The notes below the pieces were generated by a model. That model had not been told where the DNA came from, made no database searches, and saw nothing but the letters and a program-made list of their open reading frames with translations. Made by a program: the position numbers and the translations under genes. From Gymnodinialimonas phycosphaerae (GTDB lineage: Bacteria; Pseudomonadota; Alphaproteobacteria; Rhodobacterales; Rhodobacteraceae), in assembly GCF_019195455.1 (NCBI RefSeq), contig NZ_JAIMBW010000001.1, forward strand, positions 2,108,001 through 2,172,000: a stretch of 64,000 bases of DNA. Reading direction: 5' to 3'. Positions 45,649-54,435 of this stretch are shown in pieces. Numbering within the stretch: position 1 is the first letter of the stretch; each line of letters opens with the position of its first letter.

Positions 45649-46302
45649 TCAGTCAGATAGCGCCGCGCGGCCCGTGTCGGTCAGCGTGTAGACACCCTTG
45701 GACACCTTCTCGAACCAGCCATAGTGGTTGTTGCGCATGATCAGGGTCGCGCGCGCTACGCCGGTGGATTTCGCCACCTCCGCGCCCCGCGCCTCTCCGG
45801 CCAGGGCCAGGAACTCGGCGCAAAGCACCGCTTCCTGCCGGTATGCCGTCACCCTTGGCCCTTGCAGCCCGCCCAGGTTCGGGTCGCCCTCGCGCTTCTC
45901 GAACTCGCCCAATATCGCGCGTTTCTTGCGCGCCACCTTGCGCGGCACGTAAGGCCCCGGCTCGCAATAGACCTTCACCGCGCCCGCCCCCACATCCACG
46001 CCGATCACCCCAAGGCCCAACCGCCGCGCCATGCGCACGTTTTCGCGCAGCGACTTCAGCCACGGCCGCCCCCGGCCCTTGGCCACCGCCACGTAGACGC
46101 AATCGCTCACGGCCAGCCGGGCGATGCCTTGGTGGAACAGCGTCAACGAGAACCCCCGCTTCAACTCCACCACCACAATGTCGTCGCCCTTTGATCCGGG
46201 CCGCACGCCCACGACATCGGCGGGGCCGATCTCGCCCTTCACCTCGAAGCCCTGCGCCTCCAGATGGGCCTTCACGGGCGGATATAGATCGGTCTCTTTC
46301 AT
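45649..46302 (-). CDS. DUF2161 family protein, PD-(D/E)XK nuclease-like
   Basis: 217 residues from ATG 46302 (MKETDLYPPVKAHLEAQGF); a GTG three codons upstream is the alternative. DIVVVELKRGFSLTLFHQGI contains the E-x-K pattern of a PD-(D/E)XK fold. The C-terminal part (about 155-217) looks like a winged helix (AEVAKSTGVARATLIMRNNH and FEKVSKGVYTLTDTGR). The family is annotated as putative phosphodiesterase; biological role unknown. Confidence 0.8.
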   Translation of the reverse strand: MKETDLYPPVKAHLEAQGFEVKGEIGPADVVGVRPGSKGDDIVVVELKRGFSLTLFHQGIARLAVSDCVYVAVAKGRGRPWLKSLRENVRMARRLGLGVIGVDVGAGAVKVYCEPGPYVPRKVARKKRAILGEFEKREGDPNLGGLQGPRVTAYRQEAVLCAEFLALAGEARGAEVAKSTGVARATLIMRNNHYGWFEKVSKGVYTLTDTGRAALSD

Positions 46303-46363
46303 CGCCGCCACGCTACGGGCAAAACGGCGCCGCGTGAATCCCCCAAACCCGCCGATTCACGCC

Positions 46364-46392
46364 TTGACACCCGGCCCCTGCCTTCGTACTCC
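46364..46392 (+). promoter_or_regulatory. Predicted rpmB promoter
   Basis: Perfect -35 TTGACA (46364-46369), 17-bp spacer, then a weak -10 TACTCC (46387-46392), about 100 bp ahead of rpmB. Confidence 0.45.
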
Positions 46393-46495
46393 CCATTTCA
46401 GATTTTCCGGGCGCAGGGGGCTTCTCCGCGCCCTATTGGTTTCAGAGCCCACGGCATCCGCCCCGGCCCTGCATGAGATATGAGAAGGACACCCC

Positions 46496-46786
46496 ATGTC
46501 GCGCGTCTGCGAACTGACCGGCAAAGGCCCGATGACGGGCAACAACGTAAGCCACGCCAAGAACCGCACCCGCCGTCGGTTCCTCCCGAACCTGAGCGAT
46601 GTGACGCTCGGCTCGGACACGCTTGATCGCCGCTTCAAGCTGCGCATCTCCAACGCAGCCCTGCGCACGGTCGACCACCGCGGCGGCCTTGACGCGTTCA
46701 TGGCGAAAGCCAAGGACGAAGAGCTGAGCGAAAAGGCCCTCAAGATCAAGAAAGAGATCGCGAAAGCCCAAGCGGCCCAAGCCTGA
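46496..46786 (+). CDS. rpmB: 50S ribosomal protein L28
   Basis: 96 residues: [20 protein letters not shown], then [12 protein letters not shown], is the canonical L28 opening. The C-terminal extension is lysine/alanine-rich ([17 protein letters not shown]), normal for alphaproteobacteria. It stands alone with its own promoter and terminator. Confidence 0.97.
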   Translation: MSRVCELTGKGPMTGNNVSHAKNRTRRRFLPNLSDVTLGSDTLDRRFKLRISNAALRTVDHRGGLDAFMAKAKDEELSEKALKIKKEIAKAQAAQA

Positions 46787-46809
46787 TCTTCTTTCCACGC
46801 CTGACACAT

Positions 46810-46848
46810 CGCCCCGCCGGGACATCCCGCGCGGGGCGATTGCGTTTT
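46810..46848 (+). terminator. Rho-independent terminator of rpmB
   Basis: CGCCCCGC pairs with GCGGGGCG, with inner CGGGA/TCCCG pairing, followed by ATTGCGTTTTT. Strong intrinsic terminator 24 bp after rpmB. Confidence 0.88.
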
Positions 46849-46899
46849 TGACGCTTGGCCACCTTCCCCCGCCCCGCCGCGCGCGCTACACACTTTGGC

Positions 46900-47256
46900 A
46901 TGATCCGCCGCGCGCTCCTCCATATGCTGCTCGCCCTCAGCCTTGTGCTGAGCGGCCTGACGTCTGTTGTCGCGGAAACGCGGATGGCGGCGGCGGGGGG
47001 CTATTGCGGCATCGGGACGCCGCAACTGCTGCTGGATGCCGCCGGTCTGCCGCTTCTGGACGCCGACGGCACCGCCGTCATGGCGCCCGACTGTCCCGCC
47101 TGTCACCTCACGCTGGCGATTCTCGCGCCCACGCCGCCCAACGCCGAAACACCCCTCCTCGTGCTGCAACAGGCAGCGCCCCTTTCTCCCGTCTCTCTCA
47201 CGCCGCGTGTCGCCCTTCTGGCGGCCCAGGCCCGTGCCCCCCCGCACACGGCCTGA
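46900..47256 (+). CDS. Small exported protein with CPACH motif, DUF2946-like
   Basis: 118 residues from the ATG giving MIRRALLHMLLALSLVLSGL, a signal peptide. The mature region includes GGYCGIGTPQ and APDCPACHLTL, a Cys/His set that could bind copper. This arrangement resembles DUF2946 proteins, which often sit with copper-handling genes, and the next gene encodes the copper chaperone PCuAC. Inferred role: periplasmic copper binding or delivery. Confidence 0.65.
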   Translation: MIRRALLHMLLALSLVLSGLTSVVAETRMAAAGGYCGIGTPQLLLDAAGLPLLDADGTAVMAPDCPACHLTLAILAPTPPNAETPLLVLQQAAPLSPVSLTPRVALLAAQARAPPHTA

Positions 47257-47297
47257 GCCCGAACAGATCCAAACGACATACACGAAAAGAGACACTC

Positions 47298-47822
47298 ATG
47301 ACCTTCAAGACAACGCTTCTTGCCACCGCCTTCGCGGTGCTCCCCGCCCTTGCGTCCGCTCAAATGGTGATCGAGGACGCCTACGCGCGCTCTGCCAGTC
47401 CCCTGGCCCAATCGGGCGCGGCCTTCATGACCATCTTCAACCCGACCGACGTGGATGACCGCCTGATCGCCGCCGAGTCCACCGCCGCCGAGCGGTTGGA
47501 ACTGCACACCCACATTCAGGAGGACTCCGGTATCATGCGCATGGTCGAGGTCGAGGAGGGCTTCGCCATCCCCGCCGGTGAAACCATCACGCTCCAGCGC
47601 GGCGGCTTGCATGTAATGATGCTTGGCCTGACCGAGCCGCTGGTCCAGGGCGAAGAGATCGAGGTCACGTTCACCTTCGAGCACGCAGAGCCCCTGACCC
47701 ATACCATCATCATCGACAACGAGCGTCAGCCCACGATGGGTGGCCATGGCAACATGCAGATGAATGGTGAAGGCAACGGCACCATGCAAATGAACGGCGC
47801 GGGCCACGGCACCGACGGCTAG
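47298..47822 (+). CDS. Periplasmic copper chaperone PCuAC
   Basis: 174 residues with a signal peptide (MTFKTTLLATAFAVLPALAS). The PCuAC copper-site motif is present: HTHIQEDSGIMRM ... LQRGGLHVMMLG (H-x10-M ... H-x-M pattern). It delivers Cu(I) to the CuA or CuB site of cytochrome oxidase. A Met/Gly/His-rich tail with two near-identical repeats (NMQMNGEGNG, TMQMNGAGHG) could bind extra copper. The ATG follows GAGACACTC. Confidence 0.9.
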   Translation: MTFKTTLLATAFAVLPALASAQMVIEDAYARSASPLAQSGAAFMTIFNPTDVDDRLIAAESTAAERLELHTHIQEDSGIMRMVEVEEGFAIPAGETITLQRGGLHVMMLGLTEPLVQGEEIEVTFTFEHAEPLTHTIIIDNERQPTMGGHGNMQMNGEGNGTMQMNGAGHGTDG

Positions 47823-48030
47823 TCCCTGAATGGCCCCACCCTGCGACCCACGCAGGGTGGGCACCGCCAGTTCATGGCCCGGCGAACGGCGGCTTGGCGC
47901 CCAAGGTGCCGGCTGAAACGGCATAGACGGCAGCAACGGGCGGGAAGCGGCGCTTCGCTGCGGTTCGCTCTAACGTTTGCTCTGCGGGACAAAGCCGCCG
48001 TTCCGTTGCCGGTGGTGAATGTCCGCTGAG

Positions 48031-48666
48031 CTAACGCGCATCCGCGATGATCCTTGCACCCAATACGATAAGAACGGTGCCTCCGAGGCATCGCCCCCAT
48101 GCGACAAGGCGGGCCGACGCTGCAGCTTTGGCAGCGACAAGTCGAGCAAAAACGATACAAACGATGTCCGAAAGGCTGAAGGCTACATTGGCGATGATGC
48201 CGAGTGCTAGGATTTGCAACCAAAACGGAGAGGTCGCATCTAGTGTTGTGAATTGGGGAAGGAAGGCAAAGTAGAAGAGTGCGGATTTCGGGTTTAGTAC
48301 TTCGATGGTGAGACTATCGCGAAAAGCCCTACGAGCAGATTGCGCGTCGGATGACTGGACTGTTGGAACATCGCTGCTTGGGCGTTTCCACAGTCGAATT
48401 CCCATCCAAATCAGGTAGAACCCTCCAATTACCTTGAGAACGACCAACACGACTGGCACGGTTTTCAAAAGAACAATTACACCGAAGGCAGCCGCAAAGA
48501 TGTGCAAATAGGACGCGAGGTGAAATGCGATGGAGCTGAGCCATCCCGCCTTCGCTCCATGTGCTATTGTTTGAACGGCCATGTAGAGCATTCCAGGGCC
48601 GGGGGTGAACGCGAATATCGCCGTCGCGGCCAGAAATGGAACAAGCAGTTCTACGGGTGGCATCAT
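48031..48666 (-). CDS. LysE/RhtB family exporter
   Basis: 211 residues with about six helices, starting PPVELLVPFLAATAIFAFTP; FAFTPGPGMLYMAVQTIAHG is the RhtB signature. Exports amino acids, homoserine lactones or related compounds. Two adjacent ATGs are possible; the second (48663) has better spacing from AAGGAG. Base composition is clearly more AT-rich than the neighbours, which suggests recent transfer. It lies just left of the repeat-bounded element. Confidence 0.85.
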   Translation of the reverse strand: MMPPVELLVPFLAATAIFAFTPGPGMLYMAVQTIAHGAKAGWLSSIAFHLASYLHIFAAAFGVIVLLKTVPVVLVVLKVIGGFYLIWMGIRLWKRPSSDVPTVQSSDAQSARRAFRDSLTIEVLNPKSALFYFAFLPQFTTLDATSPFWLQILALGIIANVAFSLSDIVCIVFARLVAAKAAASARLVAWGRCLGGTVLIVLGARIIADAR

Positions 48667-48787
48667 GTTCTCCTTGAAAGTATTTCGTTGTCACTAGCAG
48701 CGCGGTCGATTTTCACGAGGGCGGCATTTCGCCACCCGGACGTACCGGAGAACGGCCATTCGCCTCATTGCAGCAATTTGGGAGGTA

Positions 48788-49124
48788 TGGGCCCATTCTT
48801 GCCGTTCGCTGCGGACGTTATGAAGGTCCGGTTTGGGGCGGAAGCAACAGTCGGATTAATCCAAGTGATGGCCCGCTCCATCCGCGCAACTGACATCCGC
48901 GCCACCGTGTCCGAAGGCCCGGCCCGTGCCGCTCACATCATTGCCGCCGCTGAGCGCGCGGTGAAGACGCGGATGTAGTCGCCGGGCGACGACCCGGCCC
49001 AGTAGACCCACAGCCGAAACGGGTCGTCTGCGTCGATCCACACCTGATCCCCGCGCTCAAGGCCCCGCAGCTCCAGGCTCAGGTAGGTGACGGCGGTATT
49101 GGCAAGGAAGTCCGACGCGGCCAT
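48788..49124. repeat. Left 337-bp direct repeat of the arsenic element
   Basis: Matches 54099-54435 base for base with no gaps (constant offset 5,311) and seven mismatches that I could find, about 98% identity. It contains the last 64 codons (49124 back to 48933, minus strand) of the secreted-protein gene found intact at 54244-54828, without its 5' part. Probable left attachment-site copy. Confidence 0.92.
48933..49124 (-). pseudogene. 3' fragment of the secreted-protein gene (copy in left repeat)
   Basis: Reads TDFLANTAVTYLSLELRGLE-like sequence (with D for T/V at the junction) through YWAGSSPGDYIRVFTARSAA to the stop, matching the C-terminus of the gene at 54244-54828. No promoter or N-terminus is attached, so it is a remnant. 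Confidence 0.85.
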
Positions 49125-49614
49125 CGCCAAGGTCTTCGTCACGCTCGTTTTCAATCGCCACGGCAAGGAAGGATCCGTATGGCGCAATGCCAACGCTGTC
49201 GGGTTGGCCGGACAGTTCGCAATGGCCGACCTATTCTTGCGTGGTCACATCGATTTCAACGAGAAAGCCCGATGGCTCTGTGTAGCTGGCAGATGTGTTC
49301 ACGCCGGCAAGTGCGTAGTTTCCGATAACGGCAACGGATGTGGGCACGCCTTCTAGCATAAACACACCCAAGGGGGCAGGATTTGCGGGGTCCGTGATGT
49401 CGATGAAGCCGATCGAGGCACCGGGGCTGTCTGTATAGACCAGCGTCATCCCGTCGGCGGTGGCGGCAATAATCTCGGCAGGGGTTTCTTCGGAGTTCGG
49501 TAGGTTATCTGCGACCTGAAACGACGCGATCCGGTTGAAATTCATGTCTTGTGCGAAGGCTGGCAGCGCAAAACAAGCGAGTGAAGATGTCATAAAAAGC
49601 GTGCGAACAGTCAT
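49125..49614 (-). pseudogene. Truncated phytase-like (esterase-like activity of phytase) gene with an internal stop
   Basis: N-terminal signal peptide (MTVRTLFMTSSLACFALPAF) then propeller-like sequence (SIGFIDITDPANPAPLGVFM; AGVNTSASYTEPSGFLVEID). A TAG stop at 49231-49233 interrupts the frame after 127 codons, but the same frame continues sensibly (ELSGQPDSVGIAPYGSFLAV, AIENERDEDLGDG) until it is cut at the left repeat edge. Homologues are several hundred residues long and secreted. Confidence 0.82.
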
Positions 49615-49844
49615 GTTTCTTCCTATTATTTCGGGTGTCAAAGCGCGCTTGATGCAGCGGCCCCCCGCGGGAGCGAAATATGGAATTGTAACCGGTAGGC
49701 GAAGGCGCGGACCGTTAAATGGCCTACCCCATAAATCGCTGATCCGGTGTCAGTCGATGCGCACGGCTCGCCAAAGCATCGGCTGTGCCGCCAAATTGTA
49801 TGGTGCCAAAACACAACGCCGACAGCGACGCAGAGCCAAAGGTA

Positions 49845-51110
49845 TCAAGCTGCTTGTTGCTCTTCGGGTGTCAGGAAACTCACCGCGACGGCGGAGAGCG
49901 CGACCATGCCCGCCGCGATCCCCAGCATCAGCGGAAGTCCCCCGATTTGATAGCTAAGCCCCGACGCAAGCGTCCCGATTAAACGCCCCGCCGCGTTTGC
50001 CATGTAGTAGAATCCGACGTCCATTGTGACGCGTTCCGCCTTTGTGAACGACAAGATCAGAAAGGAATGGAGCGAGGAGTTCACTGCAAAGAGTGCCCCG
50101 AACACCAACAGGCCAGCGACCACGCAGAGCGTTAGCCAATTTTGCGGACCATTCGCCGCCAGAGCTGCCAAGGCCAGAACCGCAGGCACCACCGCCAGCG
50201 CCCAAGCCCATCCATGTGCCGCTGTGATCAGTTCAGCTGTGGGGCGCGTTTTGGCGCGCAGGATGCGTGGGGTGTTGGCCTGCACTAACCCGTAAAGAAT
50301 GACCCACACGGCCATGAATGTCCCGATCAGGAAGAACGCCGTGCGATTTCCGTCCGTCGTGCCATCCGACAGAACGGCGTAAAAATAGATCGGGATGCCG
50401 ACCACGAACCAGACATCCCGTGCGCCGAACAGCACAACCCGCGCAGCGCTTAGCCAGTTGACGTTGGACGATTTGGAAAAGACCTCTGTGAATTTCGCGT
50501 CCTTGCGCCCCTTGGGCAGGCCCGCCGGCATGAAGGCCAACACGGCGATCAGGATCGCCGCCAAAACCGCAGCCATCCCCAGCACCGCGCCCACAAAACC
50601 TACCGTTCCCAGAAGCGCGGCACCCAGCAGAAACCCCAAGCCTTTGACCATATTCTTGGACCCCGTCAGCAACGCGACCCAGCGGAACAATCCCGCATCA
50701 AGTGTGGGGGCGAGCAATTTGACCGCCGATTTAGACGACATCTTGGCCAGATCCTTGGCGACGCCACTTGCGCCCTGCACCAACATCACAAACACCACCG
50801 ACGCCCCAACAGCCCATGCGGGATCAAGCTGCGCCAGCGCCAACAAGGCGACGACTTGCAACCCAATCCCCGCATAAAGGGTTGATGTCAGCCCGAACCG
50901 CGCCGCGATCCAGCCTGCGCACAGGTTCGTCACGACGCCTGCGATCTCGTATAGCACAAACAGATAGGCCAGCTGCACGGGTGAAAATCCCAGCGTATGA
51001 AAGTGCAACAGCACCAACATCCGCAACGCCCCGTCGGTGAGCATAAACGCCCAATAGGCCGCTGTCACCGCGATGTAGGCTGAAAGACCTTCGGGCCGCG
51101 CTGTGGTCAC
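49845..51110 (-). CDS. arsJ: ArsJ, organoarsenical (1-arseno-3-phosphoglycerate) efflux MFS transporter
   Basis: 421 residues, about 12 helices. Opening [20 protein letters not shown] and segment [19 protein letters not shown] are ArsJ hallmarks. ArsJ exports 1-arseno-3-phosphoglycerate, which is made from arsenate by a partner GAPDH; its gene precedes this one and overlaps by 4 nt. Together they give arsenate resistance without reduction. C-terminal end of the ars operon. Confidence 0.95.
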   Translation of the reverse strand: MTTARPEGLSAYIAVTAAYWAFMLTDGALRMLVLLHFHTLGFSPVQLAYLFVLYEIAGVVTNLCAGWIAARFGLTSTLYAGIGLQVVALLALAQLDPAWAVGASVVFVMLVQGASGVAKDLAKMSSKSAVKLLAPTLDAGLFRWVALLTGSKNMVKGLGFLLGAALLGTVGFVGAVLGMAAVLAAILIAVLAFMPAGLPKGRKDAKFTEVFSKSSNVNWLSAARVVLFGARDVWFVVGIPIYFYAVLSDGTTDGNRTAFFLIGTFMAVWVILYGLVQANTPRILRAKTRPTAELITAAHGWAWALAVVPAVLALAALAANGPQNWLTLCVVAGLLVFGALFAVNSSLHSFLILSFTKAERVTMDVGFYYMANAAGRLIGTLASGLSYQIGGLPLMLGIAAGMVALSAVAVSFLTPEEQQAA

Positions 51111-52105
51111 AGACTGTCCCCAACCATGAACGCCACATCCACCAAGCGGTGTGCATAGCCCATTTCGTTGTCATACCACGCATAGATTTTCACCTGCGTG
51201 CCGTTGATCACCATGGTCGATAGCGCATCCACGATGCTTGAGCGTTCATCGTTGGTGTAATCCGTCGACACCAGCGGACGTTCTTCGTAGCCAAGGATGC
51301 CCTTCAACTCGCCCTCGGACGCGGCTTTGAAAAGGGCATTCACCTCTTCTGCGGTCGTTGCGCGTTCCACCTCAAACACACAATCGGTCAGTGAGGCATT
51401 CAGCAGCGGCACCCGCACCGCATGGCCGTTCAACCGCCCCGTCAGTTCCGGGTAGATCAGCGTGATCGCCGTCGCACTGCCCGTTGTCGTCGGGATCAGG
51501 GAATTTAAGGCTGATCGCGCACGGCGCAAATCCTTGGCGGGGCGATCCACGATGGTCTGGGTGTTTGTCACATCATGGATCGTGGTGATCGATCCGTGTT
51601 TGATCGCCAAGTTCTCGTGGATCACCTTCACCACGGGGGCAAGACAGTTCGTCGTACAACTGGCCGCGGTGATGATATTGTGGCGATCCGCATCGTAGAT
51701 GTCATCGTTCACGCCCATCACGATATTGGCTGCATTCCCATCCTTGACCGGGGCCGAAACAACGACCTTTTTCACACCCGCCTCAAAAAACGGGGCCAGT
51801 TTCGCCTGGGATTTGAACACGCCTGTGCAGTCGATCACCACATCAACACCGTCCAGCGGAAGGTCCGCGATGTCGCGGGTGCCGATGAAGGGCAGCCGCG
51901 TGCCATCAATGGTCACGCTGTCGTCGTCATAGCTAAATTCGGCGTCCCAACGTCCGTGGACCGTATCAAACTCCAGCAGATGCGCGTGCATTTCGGGATC
52001 ACCCACCGCGTCGTTGATCCAAGCGATCTTTGCGCCGCGCACCAACAATGGTTTCAGTGCGAGCTTACCAATCCGGCCAAGGCCGTTGAGGGCGTAAACT
52101 GTCAT
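51107..52105 (-). CDS. ArsJ-associated glyceraldehyde-3-phosphate dehydrogenase
   Basis: 332 residues. NAD-binding start [20 protein letters not shown], catalytic cysteine in [15 protein letters not shown], and the phosphate site HDVTNTQ. In the ars context it uses arsenate in place of phosphate and yields 1-arseno-3-phosphoglycerate for ArsJ. ATG at 52105 is taken as start; an ATG at 52117 would overlap the upstream stop by 8 nt. It is probably not the glycolytic GAPDH. Confidence 0.92.
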   Translation of the reverse strand: MTVYALNGLGRIGKLALKPLLVRGAKIAWINDAVGDPEMHAHLLEFDTVHGRWDAEFSYDDDSVTIDGTRLPFIGTRDIADLPLDGVDVVIDCTGVFKSQAKLAPFFEAGVKKVVVSAPVKDGNAANIVMGVNDDIYDADRHNIITAASCTTNCLAPVVKVIHENLAIKHGSITTIHDVTNTQTIVDRPAKDLRRARSALNSLIPTTTGSATAITLIYPELTGRLNGHAVRVPLLNASLTDCVFEVERATTAEEVNALFKAASEGELKGILGYEERPLVSTDYTNDERSSIVDALSTMVINGTQVKIYAWYDNEMGYAHRLVDVAFMVGDSL

Positions 52106-52109
52106 TGGT

Positions 52110-52949
52110 CTATCCATTGTCTTTGATTTGGCCGATGTCATCGACGGCCTTTTGCAGGGAAATACGATCAAGCGCCGGGATCGGCAGCGCGGTAAACCCC
52201 GTCATGCGGTTGCGCAACGCGCCATAGGTCTGACGAAACGCAAGGCCCTTTTCGGCATCCGTACCATCAACCTTGACCGGATCCGGAAGCCCCCAATGGG
52301 CGCTGATTGTCTGACCCTGCCATGCGGGACATTCTTCGTTGGCGGCCTGATCACAAACGGTGAACACAAAATCCAAGGTTGGCGCATCTTCGCCCTGAAA
52401 CTCTCCGACATTCTTGGCGCGAAGGGCAGACACGTCATGGCCGTTCTGCTCCAACACCTCCAGGGCGAAGGGGTTCAGCTCCGATTTCGGCTTTGTACCC
52501 GCCGAATATACATTGAAACGTTCCGGCGCGAGGTCGCGCAGGATGGCTTCAGCAAAGATCGACCGGGCGGAATTGCCGGTGCAGATGAACAAGACATTGA
52601 ATTTTCGGTCCGCCATTTCGAGAGTCCTATGCGTTGCATGATGATCAAAAGGAAGACAAATTTCGGGTCGCCCCCGACAGCAGTCGTGCACAAGAAACCC
52701 GATTGTCGCTTGCGCCGCGTCTATATCCACCGTGTAACGCAACGATGTCCCCACCCGTTCTTGCAGGATCAGGCCGGACTGCATCAGCCCGGACACATAG
52801 GTGGACAGCGTATTGGGCTTCAGGTCGAGCGCATTCGCGAGCTCCGTCGCCGGAACCCGATCAGGATAGCGCCGCATGAGTAGCCGAAACACGGCTAGCC
52901 GGTTTGGATGGCCAAGTGTCGAAAGTCGATTGGGAATCAAAGTATCCAT
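52110..52949 (-). CDS. Fusion of ArsR-type repressor and ArsC arsenate reductase
   Basis: 279 residues. Residues 1-100 are a winged-helix ArsR-type DNA-binding domain ([20 protein letters not shown], then [20 protein letters not shown]), with cysteines 90, 91 and 98 ([11 protein letters not shown]) as likely arsenite sensors. Residues 115-279 are a low-molecular-weight-phosphatase-type ArsC: P-loop C123-TGNSA-R129, and Cys199/Cys207 in [13 protein letters not shown] for the disulfide relay. One polypeptide thus senses and reduces arsenic. The start codon lies inside its operator. Confidence 0.93.
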   Translation of the reverse strand: MDTLIPNRLSTLGHPNRLAVFRLLMRRYPDRVPATELANALDLKPNTLSTYVSGLMQSGLILQERVGTSLRYTVDIDAAQATIGFLVHDCCRGRPEICLPFDHHATHRTLEMADRKFNVLFICTGNSARSIFAEAILRDLAPERFNVYSAGTKPKSELNPFALEVLEQNGHDVSALRAKNVGEFQGEDAPTLDFVFTVCDQAANEECPAWQGQTISAHWGLPDPVKVDGTDAEKGLAFRQTYGALRNRMTGFTALPIPALDRISLQKAVDDIGQIKDNG

Positions 52950-52975
52950 AATTCATGAATATGTGAATTATGGAT
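52944..52975. promoter_or_regulatory. Predicted ArsR operator overlapping the start codon
   Basis: Perfect inverted repeat: ATCCATAATTCA, 8-bp spacer TGAATATG, TGAATTATGGAT. The first arm (52944-52955) covers the ATG of the arsR-arsC fusion (52947-52949 on the plus strand), and no ribosome binding site precedes that ATG, suggesting a leaderless or downstream-initiated transcript. Confidence 0.75.
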
Positions 52976-53184
52976 CGGCTCAAAGTGAAGGTTTTGTGAC
53001 GCTGAGCCCGGGGGCCGTGGCCGCAAAACTCTGTGACGCGTCCCGGTTACACGAGCTTAGGCGAACTGGTCTGTGGGAATGAAGCAATCGATCTGTGCAT
53101 CACCTGCAACCTGATAGTCATATTCCAATTCGGCAGACCTCACCAAGCCCTCGGCGAACGGCCAGCACCGTTCGCCGATATCGC

Positions 53185-53817
53185 TTAGATGTCGATGCCC
53201 TCTGCGATAGTCAGAGCAACTTCTGGTTCGACACCGAGGTAGCGCACTGTGCTATCGACCTTCGTATGGCCCAGCAAAAGGTGCACTGCGCGCAAGTTGC
53301 CGGTCTTACGGTATATCTCGGCAGCTTTGGTTCGACGGAGCGAATGGGTGCCGTAGCCGCTCGGCTCCAACCCAATTGATGTCACCCAATCACGAACAAG
53401 CCGACCATATTGACGTGTTGAAATGTGTGGGCGGGCGTGGAAGCGGCTCGGAAATATGAAGCGGCAACCAATCATCTCTGGTGACCTCGTCCAAGCAATG
53501 ACGGCATCTCGTGTGTTTTCGGTCAATTCAAACTGAACCGGCTTTTTGGTCTTGCTTTGGATCACCGAAACGCGTTCGCGAACGCGACCCTCTTTAACCA
53601 GGTCAGTCACGGCGAGTTTGACCAGATCGCAACCCCGCAGCCTACTATCAATCGCAACATTGAACAGCGCTAGGTCGCGCAGGTAGCCTGCAAGTTCGAG
53701 GCGCGCGCGGATTGCCCAGACTTGTTTGGGAAGCAGCGGCCGTTTCTGCCCGATGAGCCGCCCTTTGTTCCAGGCCTTTCGCCTAGGGGTTACTGCAGGA
53801 AGTTGGACTCTTGGCAT
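53185..53817 (-). CDS. Minimal tyrosine recombinase (FimB/FimE-size integrase)
   Basis: 210 residues from the ATG MPRVQLPAVTPRRKAWNKGR. It lacks the N-terminal arm-binding domain of phage integrases. All catalytic residues are visible: Arg61 (DSRLRGCDL), Lys89 (QSKTKK), His158 and Arg161 (GTHSLRRTKA), His184 (LLGHTKVDSTVRY) and Tyr193. It should be active. Located 282 bp from the right 337-bp repeat, so it is the candidate for mobilising the ars element. Confidence 0.88.
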   Translation of the reverse strand: MPRVQLPAVTPRRKAWNKGRLIGQKRPLLPKQVWAIRARLELAGYLRDLALFNVAIDSRLRGCDLVKLAVTDLVKEGRVRERVSVIQSKTKKPVQFELTENTRDAVIAWTRSPEMIGCRFIFPSRFHARPHISTRQYGRLVRDWVTSIGLEPSGYGTHSLRRTKAAEIYRKTGNLRAVHLLLGHTKVDSTVRYLGVEPEVALTIAEGIDI

Positions 53818-54098
53818 GATTTGCCCTCCAATCCTCCCTCCAAACCCAAACGTCAGCACCACGCTGACATCAAAAGCATAGCATTGGATTGAATGGCCGT
53901 CCTTGGACGTGCGTGCAGGCGGCATTTCCAAGACAGCATCGCGCCGCAACAAGCCACACTTGATCCTTTCGCCTTTTTTCTTCGCTGCGATTTGTTTGAA
54001 TGATCACTTTTCCTGCTGCGAATCTGCATGGAAATCTACGCAGTTGCAGCATTATCCTCGCTGCGAGCGCACGCAGCATGAAAACCAGATTCACAGAT
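53818..54098. other. Intergenic region between integrase and right repeat
   Basis: About 280 bp, lower in GC than the chromosome, with several CTGCGA/TCGCAG words. It contains the integrase promoter and possibly recombinase-binding sites. Nothing else was identified. Confidence 0.5.
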
Positions 54099-54435
54099 TG
54101 GGCTCATTCTTGCCTTTCGCTGCGGACGTCATGAAGGTCCGGTTTGGGGCGGAAGCAACAGTCGGATTAATCCAAGTGATGGCCCGCTCCATCCGCGCAA
54201 CTAACATCCGCGCCACCGTGTCCGAAGGCCCGGCCCGTGCCGCTCACATCATTGCCGCCGCGGAGCGCGCGGTGAAGACGCGGATGTAGTCGCCGGGCGA
54301 CGACCCGGCCCAGTAGACCCACAGCCGAAATGGGTCGTCTGCGTCGATCCACACCTGATCCCCGCGCTCAAGGCCCCGCAGCTCCAGGCTCAGGTAGGTG
54401 ACGGCGGTATTGGCAAGGAAGTCCGTCGCGGCCAT
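54099..54435. repeat. Right 337-bp direct repeat of the arsenic element
   Basis: Counterpart of 48788-49124. It includes the final part of the secreted-protein gene at 54244-54828 plus 145 bp of downstream sequence. Differences from the left copy are single bases only. Confidence 0.92.

Larger units (their letters stand above)
49125..54435. mobile_element. Putative integrative element carrying arsenate resistance (5,311 bp unit)
   Basis: Bounded by the 337-bp direct repeats; unit length from repeat to repeat is 5,311 bp. Contents: phytase-like pseudogene, arsJ, GAPDH, arsR-arsC fusion, ars operator, a minimal tyrosine recombinase close to the right repeat, and the right repeat that completes the target gene. 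Recombination between the repeats would release a circle and leave one intact target gene. No conjugation genes, so transfer would need help. Confidence 0.7.

Noticed and set aside
48820..48978. Plus-strand frame starting MKVRFGAEATVGL in both 337-bp repeats
   Set aside because: It is antisense to the secreted-protein gene, and its presence in both copies follows from the duplication itself.
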